36,009 bases of DNA from Candidatus Termititenax sp. (GTDB lineage: Bacteria > Margulisbacteria > Riflemargulisbacteria > GWF2-35-9 > DYQY01). Under the pieces are notes generated by a model. The model saw only the letters and a program-made list of their open reading frames with translations. It ran no database searches and was not told the origin of the DNA. The stretch's first letter is position 1. Every line of letters starts with the position of its first letter. A program made the translations under genes and the position numbers. Below, piece after piece: positions 24,270 through 32,268 of this stretch. The stretch covers positions 192,198 to 228,206 of the forward strand of contig DYQY01000001.1 in NCBI GenBank assembly GCA_020719045.1, written 5' to 3'.

Positions 24270-24485
24270 ATGAAAATTTTATTAATAATAATACAACTTG
24301 TTTCTGCAATATCGTTAATCGTTATGGTTTTATTACATTCAGCAAAGGGAGAGGGCTTAGGTTCAATAGGTACTACAGCAAGGATGTTTTCAAGTCAGAA
24401 AGGACTTGAAGCTGGCCTAAATAGGATTACAACAATCTTTGCATCAGCATTTCTTGGTTCTGCTTTTCTTTTAAGTATTTTCTAG
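24270..24485 (+). CDS. secG: Preprotein translocase subunit SecG
   Basis: 71-aa inner-membrane subunit of the SecYEG channel. Two transmembrane helices (about 3-21 and 53-71) flank the typical loop LLHSAKGEGLGSIGT. GAGGAG lies 6 nt before the ATG. It is the smallest well-identified gene here and stands between the divergent HAD phosphatase gene and an unknown gene pair. Confidence 0.92.
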   Translation: MKILLIIIQLVSAISLIVMVLLHSAKGEGLGSIGTTARMFSSQKGLEAGLNRITTIFASAFLGSAFLLSIF

Positions 24486-24519
24486 AAAAGTAAGTATAAT
24501 AGAAGTATACGGAGGGGTT

Positions 24520-25179
24520 ATGCAGCTAACTTTAAAAGCAAAATTAGATTTTTTATGGCAGGATTTTGTTGCCTTTATCGATCAAGGTGTTAAAGAAGGT
24601 CAGTTTGCTAAAGAATTTAAAGATAATTTTAAGACTCTAACAAGACAAGAAGTGTTGTCAGTAAAAAATGAAGGCAAGAATATGCCGGCACTTAGAGCCA
24701 ACGAAGAAGCAATTGCTGGAAAAGTTATTCTTACTTTAAACGATGTTGCAAATCTAGTTGATGCAGGTTACCAAGACTTTATAGATGGTGACTATAAAGG
24801 CTTTATGTTGATGCTTGAGAAATATGTAGAGAATCAAGATTCAACTGTGTTTAACCAGGTAAATGCATCAATGTTTGAAATGTCTGGCAATCACTATATG
24901 CCATTTCTAAACGAAAAGGGGAAAATGGCTTTTACGAGTAAGTCAGATGAGCTATCTGAAATAATCCCAGCTTCTATTAAATGTGCTCCGTATTACTTTG
25001 ACTTTGTAAATAAACAAATTTCTTGGCAAGATGACATCGTTTTCAAGGGTGAAGTTCCTTCAGTTGAGGATGTTGCTGTTAAAGTTATTGATGCAGAAAA
25101 TGAAAGACTGAGGGATATTTCTCTACTAATGTTTAATGCTGAAAATTTAAAAATAATAGGATTTAATAATTACTTATGA
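24520..25179 (+). CDS. Unknown 219-aa protein
   Basis: Not recognised. It is a soluble protein with no signal peptide; the N-terminal half is helical (LTLKAKLDFLWQDFVAFIDQ) and the C-terminal half more beta-like (VFKGEVPSVEDVAVKVIDAE). GGAGGGG lies just before the ATG, a strong ribosome-binding site. It overlaps the next coiled-coil gene by 4 nt (ATGA), so the two products probably act together. Position ahead of the flagellar region is suggestive but not evidence of a flagellar role. Confidence 0.75.
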   Translation: MQLTLKAKLDFLWQDFVAFIDQGVKEGQFAKEFKDNFKTLTRQEVLSVKNEGKNMPALRANEEAIAGKVILTLNDVANLVDAGYQDFIDGDYKGFMLMLEKYVENQDSTVFNQVNASMFEMSGNHYMPFLNEKGKMAFTSKSDELSEIIPASIKCAPYYFDFVNKQISWQDDIVFKGEVPSVEDVAVKVIDAENERLRDISLLMFNAENLKIIGFNNYL

Positions 25180-25673
25180 GTATTGATAGTTTTTTTTCAA
25201 AAATGACTTTACTTGAGGCTCTTCAGTCAAAAGAATTGAGAGTTTATCAGAATTTTCTAGATAGCTTACAGCGCCATATAAAGGTACTTCTTCCGAACGT
25301 AGATAAGGCAGATGTTTTAAATGAGATGATGGTTACCAAGAAGACCATGATGGATGAAGTTACTGCTATCGAGGAAGAGCTTTCACATATTAGAAGAGAG
25401 ATAGCTGAACTTGCTAGTTCAGGAAGTGTTTTGTCATATGATGATGTGGAGCGCATAAAGGGTAAAGATATTCAGATTATCGAAACAATTTCTCAGATAT
25501 CTAGATGTGAACAAGAGCTTACAAAAAGGATTCAGGAAAGAATGGAAGATATAAGTAGTAGACTTAAAGAGATAGGTAATACTAAGAAAATTAAAAAACA
25601 GTATGGTAGTGCTTATGGCGAGCCAGAGATAAAAAAGAATACTGATAGGTCTTATTTAGACTATTCTGGTTGA
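25176..25673 (+). CDS. Coiled-coil protein, possibly FlgN-like chaperone
   Basis: 165 aa, nearly all helical with heptad-like segments (VTAIEEELSHIRREIAELAS and ISQISRCEQELTKRIQERME). A C-terminal KKIKKQYGSAYG could be compared with the end of FlgN-type export chaperones. Its size, predicted helical hairpin and closeness to flagellar genes are the only support, so the assignment is weak. It is coupled to the previous gene by a 4-nt overlap, and its 3' end overlaps the convergent MerR gene by 13 nt. Confidence 0.68.
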   Translation: MSIDSFFSKMTLLEALQSKELRVYQNFLDSLQRHIKVLLPNVDKADVLNEMMVTKKTMMDEVTAIEEELSHIRREIAELASSGSVLSYDDVERIKGKDIQIIETISQISRCEQELTKRIQERMEDISSRLKEIGNTKKIKKQYGSAYGEPEIKKNTDRSYLDYSG

Positions 25674-26350
25674 ATCTCAAGCTCTTGAACAAGAGCATCT
25701 ATTGATTCTCCGTTCCTAATGCGATTAAGATAGTTTTCTCTAACTGAAGGAAGGTTTTCTGTTGTGCCATTCTTTTTTATCCAGAGGAGGATTAGTTGAT
25801 CAACAGAATATTTACTAGTTGAAGTTGTGTTTTCAATAGTTTTTTGAGCTTTTTTAATTAGATTAGGGTCAGATTTTAGAATGGTTATTATTTTTTCCCA
25901 AGTTTCATTTTTTTGTTGTTTGACTCTATGCGCTTTGTCCTGAAGTTCTTTTAGTTTTAGAATGTTTTCTTCGTTATAGGCAGAATATGGATAGCCTGGA
26001 ATAGAAGCTTCTATTTCCTGTATATGAAAAAGAATATTTAGAATCTCTTCGTTTTCGGCAAGATACTTTTCTTCGGTTTCTTTTAGTAGTAGAAAACGAT
26101 TATTGCTCTGAATTGAAGATGTAGGCTTAACAAAAGTGCTACTTCTAATAAAGGCCTCACCAAGCGAATTCCCCTTTTTTTTAAGTCCGATTATTTGTTT
26201 AATAATCTTGATATCGGAATCACTGTAAAAGCGTACATTTCTTTGCCCCTTTTCAGGTTTAATGTATCCCTTTTTTTCCCAGTACTGAAGCTGTCTATGT
26301 GTGCATCCAGTTTCAGTGCAGACTTCTTTGCTTTGGTATTGAATTGCCAT
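25661..26350 (-). CDS. MerR-family transcriptional regulator
   Basis: 229 aa. The N-terminal winged helix-turn-helix (YQSKEVCTETGCTHRQLQYW, then EKKGYIKP and RFYSDSDIKIIKQI) is clearly MerR-like. The remaining 160 residues are mostly helical, with a long dimerisation helix and no obvious metal-binding Cys pair. The ATG at 26350 is preferred to the TTG at 26368, since the -10 box TATACT lies 6 nt before it and the domain starts normally from there. It is divergent from flgB with only 91 bp between start codons, so it may control itself and the flagellar operon (inference). Confidence 0.82.
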   Translation of the reverse strand: MAIQYQSKEVCTETGCTHRQLQYWEKKGYIKPEKGQRNVRFYSDSDIKIIKQIIGLKKKGNSLGEAFIRSSTFVKPTSSIQSNNRFLLLKETEEKYLAENEEILNILFHIQEIEASIPGYPYSAYNEENILKLKELQDKAHRVKQQKNETWEKIITILKSDPNLIKKAQKTIENTTSTSKYSVDQLILLWIKKNGTTENLPSVRENYLNRIRNGESIDALVQELEIQPE

Positions 26351-26356
26351 ATGGAT

Positions 26357-26362
26357 AGTATA
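26357..26362 (-). promoter_or_regulatory. -10 box of the merR-type gene, leaderless geometry
   Basis: TATACT preceded by TGT (extended -10) on the minus strand, ending 6 nt before the ATG. The predicted start coincides with its A. Confidence 0.5.
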
Positions 26363-26406
26363 ACACAAAAAATGTTTTAAGGCTGTTAATTAAGTCCTTG
26401 AATTTA

Positions 26407-26435
26407 TTGACACTCCCTTATGGCGTTGCTATTAT
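26407..26435 (+). promoter_or_regulatory. Flagellar operon promoter, leaderless geometry
   Basis: A perfect TTGACA (26407-26412), a 17-bp spacer and TATTAT (26430-26435) preceded by TGC. The start predicted 7 nt later is 26442, the A of the flgB ATG. The boxes are sigma-70-like, not sigma-28- or sigma-54-like. Confidence 0.75.
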
Positions 26436-26441
26436 TGAAAC

Positions 26442-26840
26442 ATGTTTTTCGATATGGGAATAGAAGCTATAAAAGAAGGGTTGTCATTATCAGCTACACA
26501 GCAAGGTTTGATAGCTGAGAATATTGCCAACATATCGACCCCAAAGTATAGACGGCAGGAGGTAGATTTTAGGAGTGCACTAACAAGGCTTATGGGAAAT
26601 AAGCTTGACGTTAATAGGACACACATGAGTCATATGTCTTTTGATTTTAGTCCTGACCAGATGCAAGCAATAATTAAAAAAGACAATGTTACAGCGGTAA
26701 ATTCAGTTGGAAATAATGTGGATATAGACAAGGAAATGATGAATATGGCAACAAATAGTACGTATTTTAATGCTTTATCAACTTATACAAGTAAAAAGTT
26801 TAATATCTGGAACTCTGTTATTTCTGAAAGAGTTCTTTAG
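26442..26840 (+). CDS. flgB: Flagellar proximal rod protein FlgB
   Basis: 132-aa rod subunit next to the MS ring. The N-terminus has the rod/hook signature (LSATQQGLIAENIANISTPK, then YRRQEVDF), and the C-terminal helix (DIDKEMMNMATNSTYFNALS) is typical. It is the first gene of the flagellar basal-body operon. No Shine-Dalgarno site is possible in the predicted leaderless mRNA. Confidence 0.93.
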   Translation: MFFDMGIEAIKEGLSLSATQQGLIAENIANISTPKYRRQEVDFRSALTRLMGNKLDVNRTHMSHMSFDFSPDQMQAIIKKDNVTAVNSVGNNVDIDKEMMNMATNSTYFNALSTYTSKKFNIWNSVISERVL

Positions 26841-26853
26841 TGGGGGTTAGTAA

Positions 26854-27285
26854 ATGAGCTTTTTTAGTTCAGCGTCAGTAATTGGTAGTGGAATGAGTGT
26901 TCATCGTGAAGTGATGGATATTATTGCCGAAAATTTAGCAAATATTAACACTTTGGAAACAGAAAATGGTGAGCCTTTTCAAAGGAAGATACCAATAATT
27001 AGTGCAAAGCAAGGAAACGTCCACTCTTTTTCAAATTTACTTGGTAATCGGATGCAAAGCGAAGTTCAGATTTCTTCTATTAAAAGAGATGAGTCGCCTC
27101 CAATTATGCTTTATGACCCAACGCACCCTATGGCTGACGAAAAAGGGTACATAAAAAAACCTAATATTAGTCAGACGATGGAGATGGTTAGGATGATGGA
27201 TGCCGTTAGGGCGTATGAAGCTAATGTTGCAGTTTTCAACTCATCAAAAGCAATGGCTCAAAGAGCGTTACAGATAGGAAGTTAG
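26854..27285 (+). CDS. flgC: Flagellar proximal rod protein FlgC
   Basis: 143-aa rod protein with the N-terminal rod signature (MDIIAENLANINTLETENGE) and a C-terminal AYEANVAVFNSSKAMAQRAL helix. It is 13 nt after flgB and 3 nt before fliF. In most bacteria fliE lies between flgC and fliF; here there is no room for it. Confidence 0.94.
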   Translation: MSFFSSASVIGSGMSVHREVMDIIAENLANINTLETENGEPFQRKIPIISAKQGNVHSFSNLLGNRMQSEVQISSIKRDESPPIMLYDPTHPMADEKGYIKKPNISQTMEMVRMMDAVRAYEANVAVFNSSKAMAQRALQIGS

Positions 27286-27288
27286 TAA

Positions 27289-28806
27289 ATGTCAGAAGTT
27301 TTAAAAAGAATTTATGAGCAGATTCAGATATTATTGAATCAGCTTAATTTTGCTCAGCGAGTTACTTTAGGTTTGCTGGGATTTATTGTTTTTGCTTCAT
27401 TTATAGGTATTGGTATTTGGGGAACAAGGCCAGATTTTGTTACGCTATATGCTGGACTCGAGGAAGAAAGTACTGGAGAGGTAGTAAAGAAGCTTGATGA
27501 GAAGGATATTCCGTATAAGATTGGTCCAAATGGTTCATCAATCATGGTTCCATCAAAATATGTCAGGTCACTTAGGGTAGAATTAGCTACAGAGGGCATC
27601 CCAAAAGGAACTGCGTCTGGTTATGAGTTGTTTGACCAGTTTAAATTAGGAGTTACAGAGTTTACACAAAAAGTGAATTATCAAAGGGCATTAGAGCAAG
27701 AGCTAGCAAGAACCATTTCAAGTATTTCTCAGATAAGGTCAGCTAGAGTTCATATTGTTTTGCCAGAAGAGTCTGTTTTTGTTGCTGATAAGGAAAAAAC
27801 AACAGCATCACTTGTCTTAGATGTAACTGGTTCATTATCTCAATCGCAAATAAACGGAATAGTTCATTTGGTGGCAAGTTCGGTTAAAGGTCTATCGCCA
27901 AAGAGCATAACAATAGTAGATACAGACAGTAATGTTTTATATGTATACGAGGAAGATGGAATGGTGGATTCAGGGCTTAGTAATAGGCAAATGAACCTTC
28001 AGAAGCAGTATGAGAATGTGATTGAGGGAAGAATATCCAGTATGTTAACTCAGATTTTTGGTAGCAATTCCTCAGTTGTTAGGGTGAATGTGAAAATGAA
28101 TTTTGACAAGCTTGAGTCAGAGAGCGAAATATTTATGCCAGCAGAAGACCCAATACTTAGAAGTGCTCGTACAATGGAAGAGAATTTCGATGGAAATAAT
28201 GCTGCTAATCCAGCTAATATTGGTGGCAATTTAGATAAATCAAATTATGGTAAAACAGACGAGACTACAAACTATGAAATTTCAAAAAAGATAGAGAAAT
28301 TTGTTAAGGCTCCTGGATATGTTGAAAGGATTTCGGTTGCAGTTATTTTGGATAGACAGATTTCAGAAGAGCAAACTGCTTTATTAAAAGACGCTATTTC
28401 TTCTGCAGCTGGAGTTGAGACGCAAAGAGGCGATGTTATTTCTTTAAGCAATTTAACTTTTGATAAAACTAGTATGGAAACAACAAAGAAAGAAATGGCT
28501 CAGCAGAGACAGATGACAATGATTATGGGAGTAGCAAAGAACGTAGGATTAGGCTTACTGCTTGTGTTAACTGTTTTGTATGCATGGACAAGACTAAGGA
28601 AACTGCAGGCGGTTTCAACAGCAGGAGGTTCATTTGGTGTTAATATGACCGACGCAGGAAGAAGTGCAATGCCTGGGTCTGGTGAAGAAGAAGTGTATGC
28701 TCAAGAAGAAAGAAGAACAAACATGAGAAGAGGCTTAGATGAATTAGTTCAGGACAATCCTGAGGTTTTCGCGCGAATATTAAAAAAATGGTTAAGTGAG
28801 GGTTAA
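27289..28806 (+). CDS. fliF: Flagellar MS-ring protein FliF
   Basis: 505-aa inner-membrane ring protein. Transmembrane helix 1 is at about 25-45 and helix 2 near the C-terminus (VGLGLLLVLTVLYAW). Between them are ring-building motifs (YKIGPNGSSIMVPSKYVRSL, VNYQRALEQELARTISS and RSARVHIVLPEES). The C-terminal tail (LVQDNPEVFARILKKWLSEG) is the expected FliG-binding segment. AGGAAG precedes the ATG. It may assemble with FliG, whose gene follows by 5 nt. Confidence 0.96.
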   Translation: MSEVLKRIYEQIQILLNQLNFAQRVTLGLLGFIVFASFIGIGIWGTRPDFVTLYAGLEEESTGEVVKKLDEKDIPYKIGPNGSSIMVPSKYVRSLRVELATEGIPKGTASGYELFDQFKLGVTEFTQKVNYQRALEQELARTISSISQIRSARVHIVLPEESVFVADKEKTTASLVLDVTGSLSQSQINGIVHLVASSVKGLSPKSITIVDTDSNVLYVYEEDGMVDSGLSNRQMNLQKQYENVIEGRISSMLTQIFGSNSSVVRVNVKMNFDKLESESEIFMPAEDPILRSARTMEENFDGNNAANPANIGGNLDKSNYGKTDETTNYEISKKIEKFVKAPGYVERISVAVILDRQISEEQTALLKDAISSAAGVETQRGDVISLSNLTFDKTSMETTKKEMAQQRQMTMIMGVAKNVGLGLLLVLTVLYAWTRLRKLQAVSTAGGSFGVNMTDAGRSAMPGSGEEEVYAQEERRTNMRRGLDELVQDNPEVFARILKKWLSEG

Positions 28807-28811
28807 CCTAT

Positions 28812-29831
28812 ATGGCAACAACTGATGTTATCGCCGGCAAGAAAAAGGCTGCCACGCTACTTTTATCTTTACGAAAAGAACAGATAGTTCTTGCACTCAA
28901 ACAGTTAAGTGAGTCAGAAGTTGAAGAAGTTACTATGGAGATTGCAAGAATACAGAAAGTTTCTCAAACTGATCAAGATAAAATAATAGAAGAGTTTATG
29001 AGGGAAGTTAAAGAAGCTGGCGGGAAAGTTAATTTTGGTGGCATAGATTACGCTAAGGACCTTTTAGAAAAAGTATTAGGGAAAGAAAAGGCAACAAACG
29101 CCTTGAAGGATTTTAGAGATGATTTTGGCTTAACTCCTTTTGAGTTTCTGGATAAAGCAGATCCAGAGCAGGTAATAAGATTTATTCAAGACGAACAACC
29201 ACAAACAATAGCTCTTATTTTGGCTTATTTGAATCCTAAAAAAGCAGGGCAGATACTGTCCTTGCTGCCAGAAGATATTCAGCCAGAAGTAGCCAGAAGA
29301 ATCGCCGTAATGGATCAAACACCTCCAAACATTGTAAGACAGATTGAAGGTGTACTTACTGCAAAGATTTCTTCAGTGATTAGTCATCAAGATTTCTCAA
29401 CTCAGGGAGGAATTAATTCTTTGGCTGAAGTAATTAATAGTGTAGATAGAAGTACAGAGAAGAAGATTTTGGAGTATTTAGAAGAGGTTGATCCTCAATT
29501 ATCTGTAGAGGTTAAGGATTTAATGTTCGTTTTTGAAGATATTATTAGCTTCGAAGATAAACAGATGCAGAGACTATTGCAAGAAGTAGATATGAAAGAT
29601 CTACCGATGGCACTTAAGACAGCAAGCGAACAGTTGAAAGCATTGATATTTAAGAATTTATCAGATAGAGCAGTTGAAACTCTCAAAGAAGAAATGGAGT
29701 TTATGGGTCCAGTGAGAGTTAAGGAAGTTGAAGAGGTTCAGCGTAAGATAGTAAATATTGTAAGAAATCTAGAAGAAGCAGGAGAAATATACATTTCAAG
29801 AGGCGGCGAAGCTGCAGAAGAGTTTGTTTGA
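28812..29831 (+). CDS. fliG: Flagellar motor switch protein FliG
   Basis: 339-aa rotor protein that transmits torque and binds FliF and FliM. The N-terminal domain (GKKKAATLLLSLRKEQIVLA), the middle EHPQTIA-like segment (FIQDEQPQTIALILAYL) and the C-terminal torque domain (FVFEDIISFEDKQMQRLLQE, then PVRVKEVEEVQRKIV) are all present, so it is complete. GAGGG lies 8 nt before the ATG. The stop shares a base with the fliH ATG. Confidence 0.97.
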   Translation: MATTDVIAGKKKAATLLLSLRKEQIVLALKQLSESEVEEVTMEIARIQKVSQTDQDKIIEEFMREVKEAGGKVNFGGIDYAKDLLEKVLGKEKATNALKDFRDDFGLTPFEFLDKADPEQVIRFIQDEQPQTIALILAYLNPKKAGQILSLLPEDIQPEVARRIAVMDQTPPNIVRQIEGVLTAKISSVISHQDFSTQGGINSLAEVINSVDRSTEKKILEYLEEVDPQLSVEVKDLMFVFEDIISFEDKQMQRLLQEVDMKDLPMALKTASEQLKALIFKNLSDRAVETLKEEMEFMGPVRVKEVEEVQRKIVNIVRNLEEAGEIYISRGGEAAEEFV

Positions 29832-30532
29832 TGAAAACAGGAAAGATAATTAAAGCAGAGGAGGCTGTGGCAAGGAAGCTGACGTCAGTAGCTCCAGTTC
29901 TTTCATCTTATTTTACCGAAGAAATGGTTGTTGAGATGCTAAAAGAAGGAGAGAAGATTGCTTTAATTATTAAAGAAAAAGAAGACGAGATGATGAGTAA
30001 AGTAAGGGAACATGTTGAGGAAAAGAAGATTCAACTCCAAGCTCAAATGGAAGAGATAAGGCAAAAAGGTTATAACGAAGGATTTGAAGCAGGTAGGCAA
30101 GAGTATCTTTCAACTGTTAAAGATTTTATTACAGATATGCAACAAATTAAGCTTAAAACAGGTTTGGTAGCAGAGGATTTTCTTCAAAATGTTGAAAAAC
30201 AGATAGTTGGTTTCTCTTTAGCAATTGCGGAGAAAATAACCAGGATTTCTTTTAAGAATAACACAGAGGCATTAGTTGTCTACATAAAAGGACTTTTTGA
30301 TAAGGTAAGCATCAAAGATAGCGTAACAATCAAGGTTCATCCAAAGCAGTTTGATTGGCTAAATAAACATAAAGAAGAGCTTTCACAGTATTTAGGGGTA
30401 GATAATTTGGGTATTCAGAAGGATTCCAATATTGATGAGTGCGGAGTGGGCATATCTATGGATACTGGCTTTATGGATGCTAGTATTAGCTCAATTTTTT
30501 CTCAGCTAGAGAAAAAGATTCTAAATGAGTAG
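29831..30532 (+). CDS. fliH: Flagellar export ATPase regulator FliH
   Basis: 233-aa stator-like protein that holds FliI at the export gate. It has a charged helical N-terminal half (EEKKIQLQAQMEEIRQKGYN and the conserved GFEAGRQEY) and a C-terminal V-ATPase subunit-E-like domain (VEKQIVGFSLAIAEKI, TIKVHPKQFDWL). The ATG at 29831 overlaps the fliG TGA and is preferred to the TTG codon just before it. Its end overlaps fliI by 8 nt. Confidence 0.9.
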   Translation: MKTGKIIKAEEAVARKLTSVAPVLSSYFTEEMVVEMLKEGEKIALIIKEKEDEMMSKVREHVEEKKIQLQAQMEEIRQKGYNEGFEAGRQEYLSTVKDFITDMQQIKLKTGLVAEDFLQNVEKQIVGFSLAIAEKITRISFKNNTEALVVYIKGLFDKVSIKDSVTIKVHPKQFDWLNKHKEELSQYLGVDNLGIQKDSNIDECGVGISMDTGFMDASISSIFSQLEKKILNE

Positions 30533-31838
30533 TATTGATTTACAGAAATATATAAACAAGCTAGACCAGATTGAGCCAGTTATTACAAAGGGAATGGTTA
30601 AAGACATTTCAGGCTTAGTTATTGCTGCCACTGGTCCAATGGCTCCAATAGGCCATGTGTGTTTAATCCACAATAAGGCTGGAGATGTTATTCGTTCCGA
30701 GGTGGTTGGTTTTGGCAATGGAAGAGTGCTTTTAATGCCACTTGGAGAGATGGAGGGCATAAGTGCTGGTGACTTGGTAGAGTCTGTAGGCAAGTGTTTG
30801 ACTGTGCCTGTTAGTAATAATCTACTGGGGAGGGTTTTAAGTGGCTTAGGGGAGCCCATAGATGGGAAAGGTGATGTCGATGTCACTAAAAGGGTGCCAG
30901 TTTATGCTCAGCCACCTAACCCGTTGTTAAGAGAGAGAATCAATAAGCATTTAGGCGTAGGAGTTAAAGCCATCGATGGTTGTTTAACTTTTGGTCGTGG
31001 TCAAAGAATTGGAATATTTGCTGGTTCAGGTGTTGGTAAGTCAACCTTGCTTGGTATGATAGCTAGGAATACAGAAGCAGATATAAACGTTATAGCTTTA
31101 GTTGGAGAACGAGGAAGAGAAGTTAGGGACTTCATAGAGAAGTCACTAGGAGAGGAAGGGTTAAAACGGTCTGTAGTAGTTGTTGCAACATCTGACCAGC
31201 CAGCATTAATAAGAATAAAGGCAGTTTTAACAGCAACAGCAATTGCTGAATATTTTCGAGATCAGGGTAAAGATGTTTTGCTCATGATGGATTCAATTAC
31301 CAGATTTGCAATGGCGCAGAGAGAAGTAGGGTTAACAATTGGTGAACCGCCTACGACCAAAGGGTATCCTCCTTCTGTTTTTGCAATGCTACCAAAGTTT
31401 TTAGAGCGTGCAGGAACTAGTGACAAAGGCAGTATTACAGGCATTTATACGGTATTAGTAGACTCGGACGATATGAATGAGCCAATAGCTGATGCCTCTA
31501 GAAGTATTTTAGATGGACATATTGTGTTAGACCGTAAGATAGCGTCAAAGAATATTTGGCCTGCGATTGATGTGTTAGGCAGCCTTAGTAGAGTAATGCC
31601 AGACGTAGTGACTAAAGAGCACATGAAGGCAAATTATAGGCTAAGAGAGCTTGTAGCAGTGTATCGAGACGCTGAGGATTTAATAAATATTGGTGCATAT
31701 GCTGCTGGAAGTAATCCAAAGATAGATGAAGCAATCAAGAAGATGGATGGAATTCTTAGTTTTTTAAAGCAGGACGTTGATGAGAAATATGTTTTTGACG
31801 ATGAAGTTAGTATTTTAAAGAGAGCTGTAGGAGTTTAG
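30525..31838 (+). CDS. fliI: Flagellum-specific ATP synthase FliI
   Basis: 437-aa ATPase that energises flagellar protein export. The P-loop is AGSGVGKST (166-174). RGREVRDFIEKSLGEEGLKR, the LLMMDSITRFAMAQREVGL Walker B region and PPTTKGYPPSVFAMLPKFLE are characteristic of FliI/YscN ATPases rather than the F1 beta subunit. Length is normal. Confidence 0.97.
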   Translation: MSSIDLQKYINKLDQIEPVITKGMVKDISGLVIAATGPMAPIGHVCLIHNKAGDVIRSEVVGFGNGRVLLMPLGEMEGISAGDLVESVGKCLTVPVSNNLLGRVLSGLGEPIDGKGDVDVTKRVPVYAQPPNPLLRERINKHLGVGVKAIDGCLTFGRGQRIGIFAGSGVGKSTLLGMIARNTEADINVIALVGERGREVRDFIEKSLGEEGLKRSVVVVATSDQPALIRIKAVLTATAIAEYFRDQGKDVLLMMDSITRFAMAQREVGLTIGEPPTTKGYPPSVFAMLPKFLERAGTSDKGSITGIYTVLVDSDDMNEPIADASRSILDGHIVLDRKIASKNIWPAIDVLGSLSRVMPDVVTKEHMKANYRLRELVAVYRDAEDLINIGAYAAGSNPKIDEAIKKMDGILSFLKQDVDEKYVFDDEVSILKRAVGV

Positions 31839-31839
31839 G

Positions 31840-32268
31840 GTGAAGAAGTTTATTTTTAGAATGCAGCGTGTTTTGGATATTAAGGAAAAGAAAGAGGAGA
31901 TGCTCAAGCAAGAGCTTGGAAAATTGATACAGAGAAGAGTTGCACATGAAGAGGTGAGAGATTATTTTATTAAGCAAATGAATGATGAGTTTAATAAAAT
32001 GAGAGACAGTAAATCGTTTTCAAGTGCAGATCAAACATTAGAAGAGAATTATATTCATGCCTTAAAGAATAATATTTATAAACAGAAACTGATAATTACT
32101 GATTGTGAAAATAAGATAGATAAGAAGAGATTAGAAATTCTGGAGAACAGAAAAGAAATTAAAGTTTTAGAGAAGCTAAAGGAAAAGCAAAAAGAGCAGT
32201 ACATGTATGACTATATGCTTCTTGAGCGTAAAGAAATGGATGAAGTAGCTTCAAGAGTTACTCTCTGA
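31840..32268 (+). CDS. fliJ: Flagellar export chaperone FliJ
   Basis: 142-aa coiled-coil protein that inserts into the FliI ring. It begins FIFRMQRVLDIKEKKEEMLK, the usual FliJ N-terminus, and is helical and very charged throughout. Start is GTG with AGGAG 6 nt upstream, one base after the fliI stop. The 3' end overlaps the convergent gspE-like gene by 18 nt. It is the last gene of the flagellar operon in view. Confidence 0.87.
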   Translation: MKKFIFRMQRVLDIKEKKEEMLKQELGKLIQRRVAHEEVRDYFIKQMNDEFNKMRDSKSFSSADQTLEENYIHALKNNIYKQKLIITDCENKIDKKRLEILENRKEIKVLEKLKEKQKEQYMYDYMLLERKEMDEVASRVTL

